The notes: generated by a model not told the origin, from the sequence alone. A DNA stretch of 64,000 nucleotides from Bradyrhizobium sp. (GCF_016213215.1 NZ_JACRAW010000107.1:62001-126000); one strand, 5' to 3'. Numbered from the stretch's first letter, positions 26,995 through 36,209 are shown. A program made the numbers and translations.

Positions 26995-27729
26995 CTAACC
27001 GATGCTTTGCAGAGCTGGGAATGTCTCGAGCAACCAGATGCTCACATTCGTGACCGTGCCGGTGAGAAAGCCGATGCCGGTGATCACCATCAACACGCCC
27101 ATCGCCCGCTCGACGTTGGTGAGATGTCCCTTCAGCCGCGCAAAAGCCGATGAGAACTGCTCGATCATGAAGGCAGCGAGCAGGAAGGGAATCCCGAGCC
27201 CGGCCGAGTAGACCGCAAGCAGACCTGCGCCCTTGGCAACCGTCGCTTCGGCGGCCGCGATCGAAAGGATCGCGGCCAGGATCGGGCCGATACAGGGCGT
27301 CCAGCCGAAGGCAAAAGCGAGGCCCATGACATAGGCGCCCCACAGGCCGACGGGCTTGGGGATCGGCAGGCGCCCTTCCCTCATCAACAGGCCGAACCGG
27401 GTCAATCCCAGAAAGTGCAGGCCCATGGCGATGATGACGATGCCGGCGAGGATCGATAGTTCGGCCGACCACTCCCGGATCAGGGATCCGATCAAAGAGG
27501 CGCTGGCGCCGAGAAGCACGAAAATGGTCGAGAAGCCCAGGACGAACAGCGCGGCTGAGAGCATCACCGCGCGCCTCGAGGTCGCGACCGGCTCATTGCT
27601 CTCGACGTGCTCGATGGTGGCACCGGTCAAATAGACCAGGTAGGGCGGAACAAGAGGCAGCACGCAGGGGGACAGAAAGCTGACCAGACCGGCGATCAGC
27701 GCTGCCGGGATAGAAACGTTTTGAATCAT
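26995..27729 (-). CDS. ccdA: CcdA-type cytochrome c biogenesis / thiol-reducing membrane protein
   Basis: The 244-residue protein has six membrane segments and the paired cysteines of CcdA, in FLSPCVLPLVPPYL and FGWTPCIGPIL, which carry reducing equivalents from cytoplasmic thioredoxin across the membrane for haem-cysteine ligation. ATG 27729 starts the conserved MIQNVSIPAALIAGLVSFLSPC; the open frame upstream to 28044 is not CcdA-like. The 3' end faces the histidine kinase gene. No periplasmic thioredoxin partner is adjacent. A role in c-type cytochrome assembly would fit the cbb3 oxidase genes 20 kb away, but that link is inference. Confidence 0.88.
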   Translation of the reverse strand: MIQNVSIPAALIAGLVSFLSPCVLPLVPPYLVYLTGATIEHVESNEPVATSRRAVMLSAALFVLGFSTIFVLLGASASLIGSLIREWSAELSILAGIVIIAMGLHFLGLTRFGLLMREGRLPIPKPVGLWGAYVMGLAFAFGWTPCIGPILAAILSIAAAEATVAKGAGLLAVYSAGLGIPFLLAAFMIEQFSSAFARLKGHLTNVERAMGVLMVITGIGFLTGTVTNVSIWLLETFPALQSIG

Positions 27730-28824
27730 GCATCCATAGCCATTTGGTCCCGGCGGCGGCGCAGCCAGCGCGCCGGCCGGATTGAAATCCGTCCGTCTGG
27801 TGTAACCGATGCAGGGGATACGCGACAGAAGCAAGAGCCACGGATCGAACGCAGCCAAGGGGGCGATCACAGGTGCGACATTGCGGCGCGAGCAACTCGC
27901 GGCAAAGGCACGACTTTTGGCCGGCCGGAGCAGCGGGTGTGCCATGGCTCGTCTTGCTCGACCTCCCGCCGCAACGCCCCGGGGCGGTGGATTCCGGTCG
28001 CAGAGCGCCCGCAGTTCCGAGCCGCCAATCTGGCCAGGCTTCACCTGAGATCGCGAATGGCGATGGAGCCCAGATCGGCGGCCTCATGGCCGCGGCATTC
28101 GGTGCTCTTCGAGCCTTAGAGAACCGAATGCAATCGGCCGTCTGAACTCGCCACCGGCGTTCTTCCCATTCCGCGCTGCAGGAACGTCGCTGCCATTCCT
28201 CCGCGTGCCCTGCGCTCGCGAGAACTCCCGCGTGCTCGAAGAGCAATTCAGGCACCAGCCGTTGCTGCCGACCAAGTGCCAGGCTTGCTCGGAAAATGTC
28301 CACAGTGATGCAGATAAACGCAACCAAGGATGACTGCCGCTGCGAGCGCAGACCGTGTTTCGTGCGAGAGGCCCCTTCTCGATACTGGCGCGCACTGCCA
28401 TCATGCAGTGCGTACCCGAGCGACCCGATTAGAGGTCGCTGGGCCAGCTAACCTTCCCCAACCCTCCGGGCTGGATGTCAGGCCAGCCGGCGGCTCCCGC
28501 CTGGTATCCCGTCAGAGTTGTAATCTACCCATTATTCTGGCAGACTACAGTTGAGAAAAAGACTTGTTTGCATCTGCGGGCGCTGTGAGATCGATGAGCA
28601 CCCGCGCGCGATGATATTGCTGGTTTTCGACGTTAGAGGTGGTTGCCCGGATTGTCCGCGAAGTGATGAGGTCTGGCGCCCTCGCGAGGGCACCTCGGCC
28701 TGACCGTACTCCATGTCCTCCCGGTCTCGATTGCATGTCTCCGCTTGCCTGCAACATTCAGAAATCAATAAAGAAAAACCGCACTCTCCGTATGGTTGCG
28801 GACTTGACGAGGAGGCACCTTGTC
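27730..28824. other. About 1.1 kb with no supported gene, possibly degenerate
   Basis: Open frames of 80-240 codons overlap on both strands here but none shows a recognisable domain, ribosome-binding site or normal codon pattern. The part from about 28530 to 28830 is visibly richer in A and T than its surroundings. I see no insertion-sequence ends, tRNA or repeat. The region may be the remains of decayed genes or a site of past insertion. Confidence 0.5.
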
Positions 28825-28959
28825 ATGCACGTCTTCAATCCGATCGCTTCCAGAGGAATGTTCGAAAGCGACGAAAGCGGCGCCGAACACATCTGGCCGG
28901 TGAAGAAGCAATTAGTCGTGACCAATGGCGCGGGCGGTGTGCTGTTGGCCGGATTATGA
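28825..28959 (+). CDS. Small hypothetical protein (44 residues)
   Basis: This short frame starts at ATG 28825 and is preceded by GAGGAGG with 9 nt spacing, one of the best ribosome-binding sites in the window. The product begins MHVFNPIASRGMFESDESG and ends with a hydrophobic GAGGVLLAGL. It matches no family I recognise. It stands alone in a long gene-poor stretch. The strong translation signal is the main support; conservation in related genomes would settle it. Confidence 0.4.
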   Translation: MHVFNPIASRGMFESDESGAEHIWPVKKQLVVTNGAGGVLLAGL

Positions 28960-29129
28960 TACCTCAGGTTGTACTTCGCAAGGCGGCTTGCCGGGGCCTC
29001 TAATCCGGCAAGATTTCAGTGGTTTACAGGTAAATTCCTACATTCACGCAAGTCGAACGCGGTATAAATGGGTGAACCCCTGACCCACTCTTCGGGGGGA
29101 GGTTTCAACCGAAGATCGGTGAGAGCAGT

Positions 29130-29525
29130 ATGAACAAATCAGCGGCGAAGAGAATGAAGCAGCGAAGTGCCGGCAAGCCCGATATCGAGCTTGGCAAGCG
29201 CATCCGCCTCCGGCGCGTGGAAATGAAGATCTCCCAGGCAGAGCTTGGCGAGAAGCTCGGCGTCAGCTTCCAGCAGGTTCAGAAGTACGAGAAGGGCGTC
29301 AATCGCGTCGGCGCAGCTCGCCTCCAGCAAATCGCCTCCGCCCTCGATGTACCGGTGACTTTCTTCTACGACGGCGACAACAAGTCGCGCGAAGTCGAAA
29401 GCCTCCTCTTCCTGGACAGCGCGTTCAGCCTGAGGCTGCTGCGGGCCTACAGCAAGATCAAGGATCAGACGGTGCAGCGACAGCTCGTATCGCTGATGGA
29501 ATCGATCGCCGCGAACGAGGACTGA
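29130..29525 (+). CDS. XRE-family helix-turn-helix regulator (PraR-like)
   Basis: The 131-residue cytoplasmic DNA-binding protein has a Cro/CI-type HTH at residues 20-75: GKRIRLRRVEMKISQAELGEKLGVSFQQVQKYEKGVNRVGAARLQQIA. The QQVQKYEKGxNRVGAxRL signature is shared with the PraR/SinR-like regulators common in Rhizobiales, which control surface and biofilm traits. The C-terminal 45 residues are a short helical tail. No operon partner is evident: about 170 bp upstream is gene-free, and downstream the next gene is convergent. The target genes are unknown. Confidence 0.85.
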   Translation: MNKSAAKRMKQRSAGKPDIELGKRIRLRRVEMKISQAELGEKLGVSFQQVQKYEKGVNRVGAARLQQIASALDVPVTFFYDGDNKSREVESLLFLDSAFSLRLLRAYSKIKDQTVQRQLVSLMESIAANED

Positions 29526-29866
29526 GCGTCACTGCTCGGCCGCTCGCGGCCCTCTCCCTGCACTTCCACTCGCTTTCGTAGTGGAAGCAATCGATAACGC
29601 CAGCCGCCGATCGGCGCTCTCTCGTTGGGCCAGACCTTATTCCGGTCTGGCCGTGACGATGAAGGATGATGGCATATTGACGTCCAGCGACCCGACGATG
29701 TTGTCGGCAGCCGCGGGTGTAGAATGTCGCCGGCGCGACTCGATAGCTGAACCGATATCCACCAGCTTCCCTTTTTGCTGCGCAGGTTCGGCACCTAAAG
29801 CGCGACAGTTTTTGATTGAGCATGATTTTTTCGGAAAACCGGTGCCCAGTGTTTCCGGATCATGCT
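29526..29866. other. 341-bp convergent intergenic region
   Basis: Nothing coding is supported. Its last 50 bases form a palindromic repeat (29818-29867). The remainder lacks recognisable promoters, as expected between convergent genes. Confidence 0.55.
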
Positions 29867-29867
29867 C
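29818..29867. repeat. Dispersed palindromic repeat, family C; likely terminator
   Basis: Ends GAGCATGAT (29818) and ATCATGCTC (29867) are inverted copies, with inner TCGGAAAACCGG and a partial TTTCCGGA. This GAGCATGAT...TTCGGAAAACCGG type is very frequent in Bradyrhizobium genomes. Its last base is the first base of the stop codon complement of the LeuB-like gene, so it probably ends that transcript. A decayed copy occurs near 61344. Confidence 0.8.
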
Positions 29868-30946
29868 TAGAGAGCCGCGAGCACCGCCTTTACGATATCG
29901 ACCGTGCCGTTGCTGCCGCCGAATTCCATCGGCTTGATTCCCTCGGCATAGGCCGCATCGACCGCGCGCTCGATGCGCTCGCCGGCGTCCGCGGCGCTCT
30001 CGACGCCGTGCTTGTCGGCGAGCCAGTCCAGCATCATTGCCGCCGAGAGGATCATGGCGGTGGGGTTCGCTTTACCCTGGCCCATGATGTCGGGCGCAGT
30101 GCCGTGACAGGGTTGGAATACCGCGTGGCGGTCGCCGATATCGGCGGACGGCGCCATGCCCATGCCACCGATGAGGCCCGCGGTCAGATCGGAGAGGATG
30201 TCGCCGAACATGTTCTCCATCACCATCACGTCGAAGTCCCACGGACGCTTCACCAGCATCGCCGAGCACGCGTCGACATATAGGCGGTCGGTCTTCACCT
30301 CTGGATGACGTTTAGCGGCCTCATCGAACATTTCACGAAAGAAGGCGAAGGCCTTGAACACGTTGGCCTTGTCGACGCAGGTCAACGCACCCGGCCTGCC
30401 GCGGGCCTTGCGCCGCTCGGCAAGGCGAAAGGAGAACTCGAACAGGCGTTCGGAAGTCCTGCGCGTGATCACCAGCGTCTCGCGCGCATCCTCATGGGTG
30501 ACGACGCCCTTGCCCATCGAGGCGAACAGGCCTTCGGTCGACTCCCGGATCACGACGAGATCGATGCCGCGCGCATCCGCGCCGACGATCGGACTCGGCA
30601 CGCCCGGTATCAGCCGCGCCGGACGCACGCCGGCATAGAGGTCGAAAAGAAAGCGCAATTCGACCTGCGGCATAATCTCGGTATTGTCGGGATAGCGCAC
30701 GGATGGCAGGCCGCAGGCCCCCAGCAGGATGGCGTCCGCCTCCTCGCACAGGCGCACCGTGCTTTCCGGCATCGATTTTCCGGTCGCAAGATAATGGTTG
30801 GCGCCCGCGGCCGCCTCGGTGAAGCGGAACTTCAGGTCCGACTTCGCCTCGACCTTGCGCAGGATCTCGAGCGCCGGCGCCATGACCTCCGGGCCGATGC
30901 CGTCGCCGGCCAGCACTGCGACGTGGAACGCGTTGTTTGCGGACAT
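29867..30946 (-). CDS. Isocitrate/isopropylmalate dehydrogenase-family protein
   Basis: The 359-residue enzyme is an NAD(P)-dependent beta-decarboxylating dehydrogenase of the LeuB/TtuC family. It begins with AVLAGDGIGPEVM, and the metal/substrate region VMENMFGDILSDLTAGLIGGMGMAPSADIG is typical. ESTEGLFASMG corresponds to the substrate-specificity loop and is not a normal LeuB sequence, so a tartrate, malate or other hydroxy-acid substrate is as likely as isopropylmalate. ATG 30946 is preceded by GGAG; 12 extra codons upstream are not supported. No leuA, leuC or leuD gene is near, again arguing against a leucine biosynthesis role. Confidence 0.82.
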   Translation of the reverse strand: MSANNAFHVAVLAGDGIGPEVMAPALEILRKVEAKSDLKFRFTEAAAGANHYLATGKSMPESTVRLCEEADAILLGACGLPSVRYPDNTEIMPQVELRFLFDLYAGVRPARLIPGVPSPIVGADARGIDLVVIRESTEGLFASMGKGVVTHEDARETLVITRRTSERLFEFSFRLAERRKARGRPGALTCVDKANVFKAFAFFREMFDEAAKRHPEVKTDRLYVDACSAMLVKRPWDFDVMVMENMFGDILSDLTAGLIGGMGMAPSADIGDRHAVFQPCHGTAPDIMGQGKANPTAMILSAAMMLDWLADKHGVESAADAGERIERAVDAAYAEGIKPMEFGGSNGTVDIVKAVLAAL

Positions 30947-30974
30947 GGATTCTCCAGTGGAAAGGAAGGGACCA

Positions 30975-31064
30975 CGTCGCATTTGCGAGGAGCGACGCTA
31001 CGAAGCAATCCAGACTTCGTCCGCGGATGGATTCCTGGATTGCTTCGCTTCGCTCGCAATGACG
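30975..31064. repeat. Dispersed palindromic repeat, family A, copy 3
   Basis: Left arm TTGCGAGGAGCGACG...GAAGCAATCCAG and right arm CTGGATTGCTTCG...CTCGCAATGACG match the other family A copies at 7517 and 15485. The left end is altered (CGTCGCATTTGCGAG). It lies between the alcohol dehydrogenase stop and the LeuB-like start, both leftward. Confidence 0.83.
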
Positions 31065-31070
31065 GCGCGA

Positions 31071-32138
31071 TTACGGCGTCAATATCGCCCGCCCCACCAG
31101 CGCGCCCTTCTGCAGCGCCAACAGCGCGTCGTTGGCCTTCGAAAGCGGCATTGTCGTCACGGGGATCGGCGGCACCTTCCTGGCTCGAACGAGGTCGAGC
31201 AATTCCTTTGTCTCGCGCAGGTTTCCGACGTAGCTGCCCTGGATGGTAACCGCCTTGATCGGAATCAGCGGCAGCGCCCACGGCGCGCCGCCGCCGAACA
31301 GGCCGACGATGACGAGCTTGCCACCCTTGGTGAGGCAGTCGAAACCGAGCTGCGCCGTGGCGGCGTTGCCGACGAGGTCGATCACCGCGCGGATCGGCTC
31401 GCCCGCCTTCTTGGTGAGCTGCTCCAGCGCGTCGGGGGCCTTGCCATCGACGGTCGCAAGCGCACCAGCCTTCTCGGCGGCCTCGCGCTTGCGGGCGTCA
31501 ATGTCGACGACGATCGCGCCCTTGCCGCCCATCGCTTTCAGCAGCGACAGCGCCATGAGGCCAAGGCCGCCGGCGCCGAAGATCACGATCGGCGTGTTGA
31601 AGTGCTGCTCGACCTTCTTCAGCGCGCTGTACGTTGTGACCCCGGAGCAGGCGTAGGGCGCCGTCGTGACCGGATCGAGGCCTTTCAGGTTGAGGAGATA
31701 GCGCGGGTGCGGCACGATCATGTGATCGGCATAGCCGCCGTCGCAATAGACGCCGAGCGATCTTGAGGTAAGGCACATGTTCTCATCGCCGCCAAGGCAG
31801 GTCGCGCACTTGCCGCAGCCGAGCCAGGGATAGACCAGCGCGACGTCGCCGATCTTGAGGTCGCCCTGGTCGGTCGACTTGACGTCGGGTCCGAAGGCAA
31901 GGACTTCGCCGACGCTCTCGTGGCCCATGGTCAGCGGCAGCGCGATGCCGCGATCCTTCAGCGACAGCGGCTTGCGCCCGTGGCCGAGATCATAGCCGCC
32001 TTCCCAGATGTGCAGATCGCTGTGGCAGACGCCCGCCGCCTTGACCTTGATCAGCACCTGGGTTCCCGACGGTTGCGGCGTCGGTTGATCGACCTCCATA
32101 AGGGGGGCTTTGAAATCGGCGACCTTGAAGCTTTTCAT
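31071..32138 (-). CDS. Zinc-dependent alcohol dehydrogenase (MDR family)
   Basis: The 355-residue enzyme oxidises an alcohol using NAD(P). Catalytic zinc ligands are in GVCHSDLHIWEGG and MGHESVGEV; the structural zinc has four Cys in CGKCATCLGGDENMC. The Rossmann motif is FGAGGLGLMALSLL. ATG 32138 follows GCGGGAG at 8 nt. The C-terminal region, GNLRETKELLDLVRARKVPPIP, is typical of the family. It follows a CaiB-like CoA-transferase gene by 77 nt on the same strand, so they may be co-transcribed. Substrate unknown. Confidence 0.9.
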   Translation of the reverse strand: MKSFKVADFKAPLMEVDQPTPQPSGTQVLIKVKAAGVCHSDLHIWEGGYDLGHGRKPLSLKDRGIALPLTMGHESVGEVLAFGPDVKSTDQGDLKIGDVALVYPWLGCGKCATCLGGDENMCLTSRSLGVYCDGGYADHMIVPHPRYLLNLKGLDPVTTAPYACSGVTTYSALKKVEQHFNTPIVIFGAGGLGLMALSLLKAMGGKGAIVVDIDARKREAAEKAGALATVDGKAPDALEQLTKKAGEPIRAVIDLVGNAATAQLGFDCLTKGGKLVIVGLFGGGAPWALPLIPIKAVTIQGSYVGNLRETKELLDLVRARKVPPIPVTTMPLSKANDALLALQKGALVGRAILTP

Positions 32139-32215
32139 TGGCGTTTCTCCCGCTAGCTCTTTGTTTTGCCCGCCAGCATGCCATGCCTGGCGGGGCGAGA
32201 CAAACCCGGCTGGCT

Positions 32216-33421
32216 TCAAGCCCGGGCCGCCGGAACATCCGTGCCGCGGAACGCGGCCAGCTGCTCTTCCGACAAGCCGGCCTCCTGCAGCAGAACCCGC
32301 GTGTGCTCGCCGAGCGTTGCCATCCGCTTTGCGGGGCTGACGTCGGCGCCCGACATCCGGAACGGCAGGTTGAGTACCCTAAATGTGCCGCCGCCATCTT
32401 CGACCTCGGACAGCGCGCGCCGGTGGACGAGCTGCGGATCACGCAGCGCTTCGGCGATGGTGCGATAGGCGGAAGCCGGCACGCCGTTCGCGCTGAGCGC
32501 GGCGAGGCAATCCTGTGTCGTCATCTGCCGCGACCAGCCTTCGACAGCCTCCATCAGCAGCGACCAGTTCTCGCGGCGGTCGGCATAGCGCGCAAAGCGC
32601 GGATCGGTCGTCCACTCCGGGCGCCCGATCGCCTGCATCAGGGATTCGAAGCTCTTTTCGCTGGCGATGGTGATCATGACGTAGCCGTCCGCGGTTTCCG
32701 TCGGACCGAACATCGGACGCGGCGGAGGCTTCACGTCAAACTGCGCGGCCTGCACTTCCATGACCGTGAGCGACAACATCGACTCCATCATGGAGACGTC
32801 GATGTGCTGGCCTTCCCCGGTCACGTTGCGCTGATAGAGCGCAGAAGCGATGGCGCCGAAGGCATAAGTGCCGGTGACGACATCGGCGTGGTAGATGCCG
32901 CAATAATCCGGCCGGTCGCGACCGGGCTGGTAGGCAAGATGCGCCATGTCATAACCCGAAGCCGCATGGATGACGGGCGCATAGGCCGGCAGCTCCGACG
33001 ACGGACCGGTCTGGCCATAACCGGAGATCGAGCAATAGATCAATCTCTGGTTGATGACGCGCAACGATTGGTAGTCGAGCTTCAGGCGATGCATGACGCC
33101 CGGCCGGAAGTTCTCGACCAGGATATCCGCCGTCGCTACCAGCCGACGAATCGCTTCCAGCCCTTCACCTGATTTGAGATCGAGCACGATACTCTTCTTG
33201 CCGACATTGAGCTGGCCGAACACGGTACTGCAACCGTTGCGCACGGGCGGACGGCTCCGCATCGTCTCGCCCTCCGCCGTCTCGATCTTGATGACCTCCG
33301 CGCCCATGTCTGCAAGCATCCGCGCGCAATGCGGACCTGCGATGGTGGTCGAAAAATCGAGTACGCGCAGACCTTCGAAGACCTTTGTCAAACTACGCTC
33401 ATGCTGATCGGCTATGGTCAT
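32216..33421 (-). CDS. CaiB/BaiF family CoA-transferase (type III)
   Basis: The 401-residue protein moves CoA between organic acids. It has the N-terminal GLRVLDFSTTIAGPHCARMLADMGAEVIKIE segment, SIVLDLKSGEG, and NFRPGVMHRLKLDY, all typical of family III CoA-transferases, followed by SGYGQTGPSSELPAYAPVIHAASG. The frame has an ATG at 33421 and a GTG seven codons upstream at 33442; I favour the ATG. The substrate acid is not predictable from sequence. The gene is divergent from glgA with about 200 bp between them. Confidence 0.88.
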   Translation of the reverse strand: MTIADQHERSLTKVFEGLRVLDFSTTIAGPHCARMLADMGAEVIKIETAEGETMRSRPPVRNGCSTVFGQLNVGKKSIVLDLKSGEGLEAIRRLVATADILVENFRPGVMHRLKLDYQSLRVINQRLIYCSISGYGQTGPSSELPAYAPVIHAASGYDMAHLAYQPGRDRPDYCGIYHADVVTGTYAFGAIASALYQRNVTGEGQHIDVSMMESMLSLTVMEVQAAQFDVKPPPRPMFGPTETADGYVMITIASEKSFESLMQAIGRPEWTTDPRFARYADRRENWSLLMEAVEGWSRQMTTQDCLAALSANGVPASAYRTIAEALRDPQLVHRRALSEVEDGGGTFRVLNLPFRMSGADVSPAKRMATLGEHTRVLLQEAGLSEEQLAAFRGTDVPAARA

Positions 33422-33622
33422 CCTGGGGTCCCTAATTGCCACTGTTTCTCATCTGGCTTCGGCGCAGCACCGTAATTTACCGAGCTGTGGCAGGGAAGAT
33501 CTCAAGCGGCAGAAATAATCTTCACTGGATAGAAACCTTTGCGCTCTTACAACCACAGGGCGTGGACAGAAGTTGGACCTGTTCTTGCATTACTTCAGAC
33601 AGGCTCATGAGAGGGCGGTTTC

Positions 33623-35044
33623 TTGAGAGTCCTATTTGTCACGACTGAAATGGACGACTACGTCCGTGTGGGCGGACTGGCTGCGGTTTCGGCAGCTCTG
33701 CCCAGAGCTTTGGCCATGAGGCCGTGGATGGATATCCGGATCATGCTACCCGGATATCGCGAGGTCATTGAGCAGCTCACGCACATCGAGATTGCCGGTA
33801 CCTGCAAGGCATTCGCGGAAATGCCGGCGGCGACATTGGCGCTCGCGTCCACCCGAGACGGCTTGCCCATCTACGTCCTGCTGTGCCCGCAACTGTACGA
33901 GCGCCCCGGCAATCCCTATGGCGACGAGTCCGGCGAGGATTGGCCCGACAACGACATCCGTTTCGCGCGCTTTGCGTCTGCCGCCGCTGAGCTCGCCGCA
34001 GGCACTCTGGACAAAAATTGGGCAGCGGACATGGTCCACGCCAATGACTGGCAGGCGGCGCTTGCGCCCGCCTACCTCGCCTGGCGGGGCATCAATCTGC
34101 CTTCGGTCATGACCATCCACAACCTCGCCTATCAGGGGCTCTTTCCAAAGGAATCGCTGCGCCGGATCGGCGCACCGGAGAGCTCGTTCCACATCGACGG
34201 AATCGAATTCTACGACAAGGTCTCCTTCCTCAAGGGCGGCCTGGTCTACTCCTCGCACCTCACCACAGTGAGCGCGACCTATGCCAAGGAGATCACGACC
34301 GCCCAGTTCGGCTGCGGTCTCGAAGGACTACTTCGCCTTCGCGCGGATGCCGCGCAGTTGACCGGGATCCTGAACGGCATCGACGAAAGCTGGGATCCCC
34401 GCTTCTGCTCGCATCTGGCACAGCCCTTCGGCGCCGGTGACTGGGAAGGCAAGCGCGCCAATGCCGATTACGTGCGCAAGCAGTTCGGTCTTGGCGTCTC
34501 CCGCGGTCCGCTGTTCGGCATCGTCGCACGCCTCGTCCACCAGAAGGGCATCGACCTCGTGCTGGAGGCCGCCGACGAGATCATCGATGCCGGCGGGCAG
34601 ATCGCCGTCATCGGCTCGGGCGAGCCGGCGATCGAGCAGGCCCTGATCAAGGCGCACCGCCGAAGACCGGATGCGATCGGTGTCGCGATCGGATTTGATG
34701 ACGCCCAGGCACGGCGGATTTTCGCCGGCAGCGACTTCACGCTGATGCCGTCGCGCTTCGAGCCGTGCGGATTGAGCCAGATGTACGCCCAGCGCTTCGG
34801 CTCGTTGCCCATCGGACACCAGACCGGCGGGCTTGCCGAGACGATCACCGACGGCGAGACCGGATTCCTGTTCAGCAAACCGTCGCGGGACTCCTTCCTT
34901 GGCGGCATCCGCCGGGCGTTCTCGACCTTCGGGGCGCACGATCGGCTCGACTCCATGCGCCGCACTGCCATGTCGCGCTCGTTCAGCTGGGACACCTCGG
35001 CAGGCTCCTACAACGCGCTCTACCGCAAGGTCGCAGCGGCGTAG
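33623..35044 (+). CDS. glgA: Glycogen synthase-like GT5 glycosyltransferase with altered KTGGL motif
   Basis: The 473-residue protein has the GT-B fold of bacterial glycogen synthase, which adds glucose from ADP-glucose to alpha-1,4-glucan. C-terminal features are intact: FGIVARLVHQKGIDLV, PSRFEPCGLSQMYAQRFGSLPIGHQTGGLAET. The N-terminal ADP-glucose motif K-x-G-G-L, expected at residues 15-19, reads RVGGL: Arg replaces the conserved Lys15. The start is TTG 33623, preceded by AGAGGG. No other glg gene is adjacent. The substitution raises the possibility of a different donor or lowered activity, so the glgA symbol is by fold and overall similarity. Confidence 0.82.
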   Translation: MRVLFVTTEMDDYVRVGGLAAVSAALPRALAMRPWMDIRIMLPGYREVIEQLTHIEIAGTCKAFAEMPAATLALASTRDGLPIYVLLCPQLYERPGNPYGDESGEDWPDNDIRFARFASAAAELAAGTLDKNWAADMVHANDWQAALAPAYLAWRGINLPSVMTIHNLAYQGLFPKESLRRIGAPESSFHIDGIEFYDKVSFLKGGLVYSSHLTTVSATYAKEITTAQFGCGLEGLLRLRADAAQLTGILNGIDESWDPRFCSHLAQPFGAGDWEGKRANADYVRKQFGLGVSRGPLFGIVARLVHQKGIDLVLEAADEIIDAGGQIAVIGSGEPAIEQALIKAHRRRPDAIGVAIGFDDAQARRIFAGSDFTLMPSRFEPCGLSQMYAQRFGSLPIGHQTGGLAETITDGETGFLFSKPSRDSFLGGIRRAFSTFGAHDRLDSMRRTAMSRSFSWDTSAGSYNALYRKVAAA

Positions 35045-35051
35045 GTTCCGA

Positions 35052-36209
35052 TCACTCCGCCGCCATGGGCATGGCTTCGGCCTGCTCGTGCAGGATGACG
35101 CCCGACAGCGGATCGAACTCGCCGATCCAGGGCGGGCGCTCCAGCACCGCCCTGGTGTGGCGGTAGCCTGCATCCCAGCGCCGCATGATGCCCGATGGAC
35201 TGAAGTCGATGTCCTTGGTGTGGGTCTCGCGATCGAGCTGCGGCGCGAGCAGCCGCACGACGTGCATGCGGGTCGGGCAGCCGTAGCTGATCAGCTCCCT
35301 GACGGCAGGATTGTCGCGTTCGCTCTTGGGAAGTAGCGCGGCGAGCTGGTTGATGACATGGCGCAGCCGATGCGCCTGCTGCTGGCGCGCGATCTGGCTG
35401 GCAATGCGGCTGGAATATTGCACGTCCTTGTGCCGGTTAAGCACCTCCGCCATCGTCGTCGGCTCTGCGCCGACCGGATTCCACAGGTGCACGGCGAAGA
35501 TCAGCGAATCCTTGCGCGGATTGTCGTCGAACACCGCCTCGGTCGGCGTGTTGGAGAGGATGCCGCCGTCCCAGTAGAGCTCGCCGTCGATGCGCACCGC
35601 CGGAAAGGCCGGGGGCAATGCGCCCGAGGCCATGATGTGAGCCATCGTGAGCTCTCCATCGCGGCTGTCGAAATAGCGCATCCGGCTGGTGCGGACATGC
35701 GCGGCACCGACGGTCAGGCGCGGCGTGCAGCGGTTGAACAGCCTGAAATCGACAAGTTCGCCAAGCGTTTTCTGAAGGGGCGCAGTCGAATAGAATCCGG
35801 CATGCTCGGCGCCCAGCGGATAGGAATCGCCGGCATGCGCCAGTGGATTGGGCCGGAAGAAGCCGGGAATGCCGTTTGTGATCGTGGACCAGTAGGTGAG
35901 CTTGTCGTTGAACCCGGGAAAGGCGGCGTGCAGATTCCAGATCGGATTCTGCTCCATCCGTTTCCAGAATTCCTTCAGCCGCGCCAGCCTGTCCTGCGGC
36001 TCATTGCCGGCGATGAGGCTTGCGTTGATGGCGCCGATCGAGGTGCCGATGATCCAGTCCGGCTCGATGCCGGCCTCGTGCAGCGCCTCATAGACGCCGG
36101 CCTGGTAGGAGCCGAGCGCACCACCGCCCTGCAGCACCAGGACGATCTGACCCGGCAGATCCTTCGCCGGCCTGCCGCCGCGTGCCTTGTTGCCTTGCAT
36201 CCCGTGCAT
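35052..36209 (-). CDS. Patatin-like phospholipase
   Basis: The 385-residue serine acyl hydrolase has the oxyanion loop GGGALGSYQAG, the nucleophile motif GTSIG and the catalytic Asp in WDGGILSNTP, the complete Ser-Asp dyad of patatins. The C-terminal 150 residues carry the DUF3734-type extension seen in rhizobial members. ATG 36209 follows CGGGAG; the upstream in-frame extension enters bdhA. It converges on the glgA-like gene with 7 bp between stops. It might release fatty acids from membrane lipids or act on polyhydroxybutyrate-related substrates, the latter suggested only by the neighbouring bdhA. Confidence 0.87.
   Translation of the reverse strand: MHGMQGNKARGGRPAKDLPGQIVLVLQGGGALGSYQAGVYEALHEAGIEPDWIIGTSIGAINASLIAGNEPQDRLARLKEFWKRMEQNPIWNLHAAFPGFNDKLTYWSTITNGIPGFFRPNPLAHAGDSYPLGAEHAGFYSTAPLQKTLGELVDFRLFNRCTPRLTVGAAHVRTSRMRYFDSRDGELTMAHIMASGALPPAFPAVRIDGELYWDGGILSNTPTEAVFDDNPRKDSLIFAVHLWNPVGAEPTTMAEVLNRHKDVQYSSRIASQIARQQQAHRLRHVINQLAALLPKSERDNPAVRELISYGCPTRMHVVRLLAPQLDRETHTKDIDFSPSGIMRRWDAGYRHTRAVLERPPWIGEFDPLSGVILHEQAEAMPMAAE

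Noticed and set aside
28084..28404. Minus-strand frame of 106 codons in the gene-poor stretch
   Set aside because: No ribosome-binding site, no domain, and it overlaps equally poor frames on both strands.
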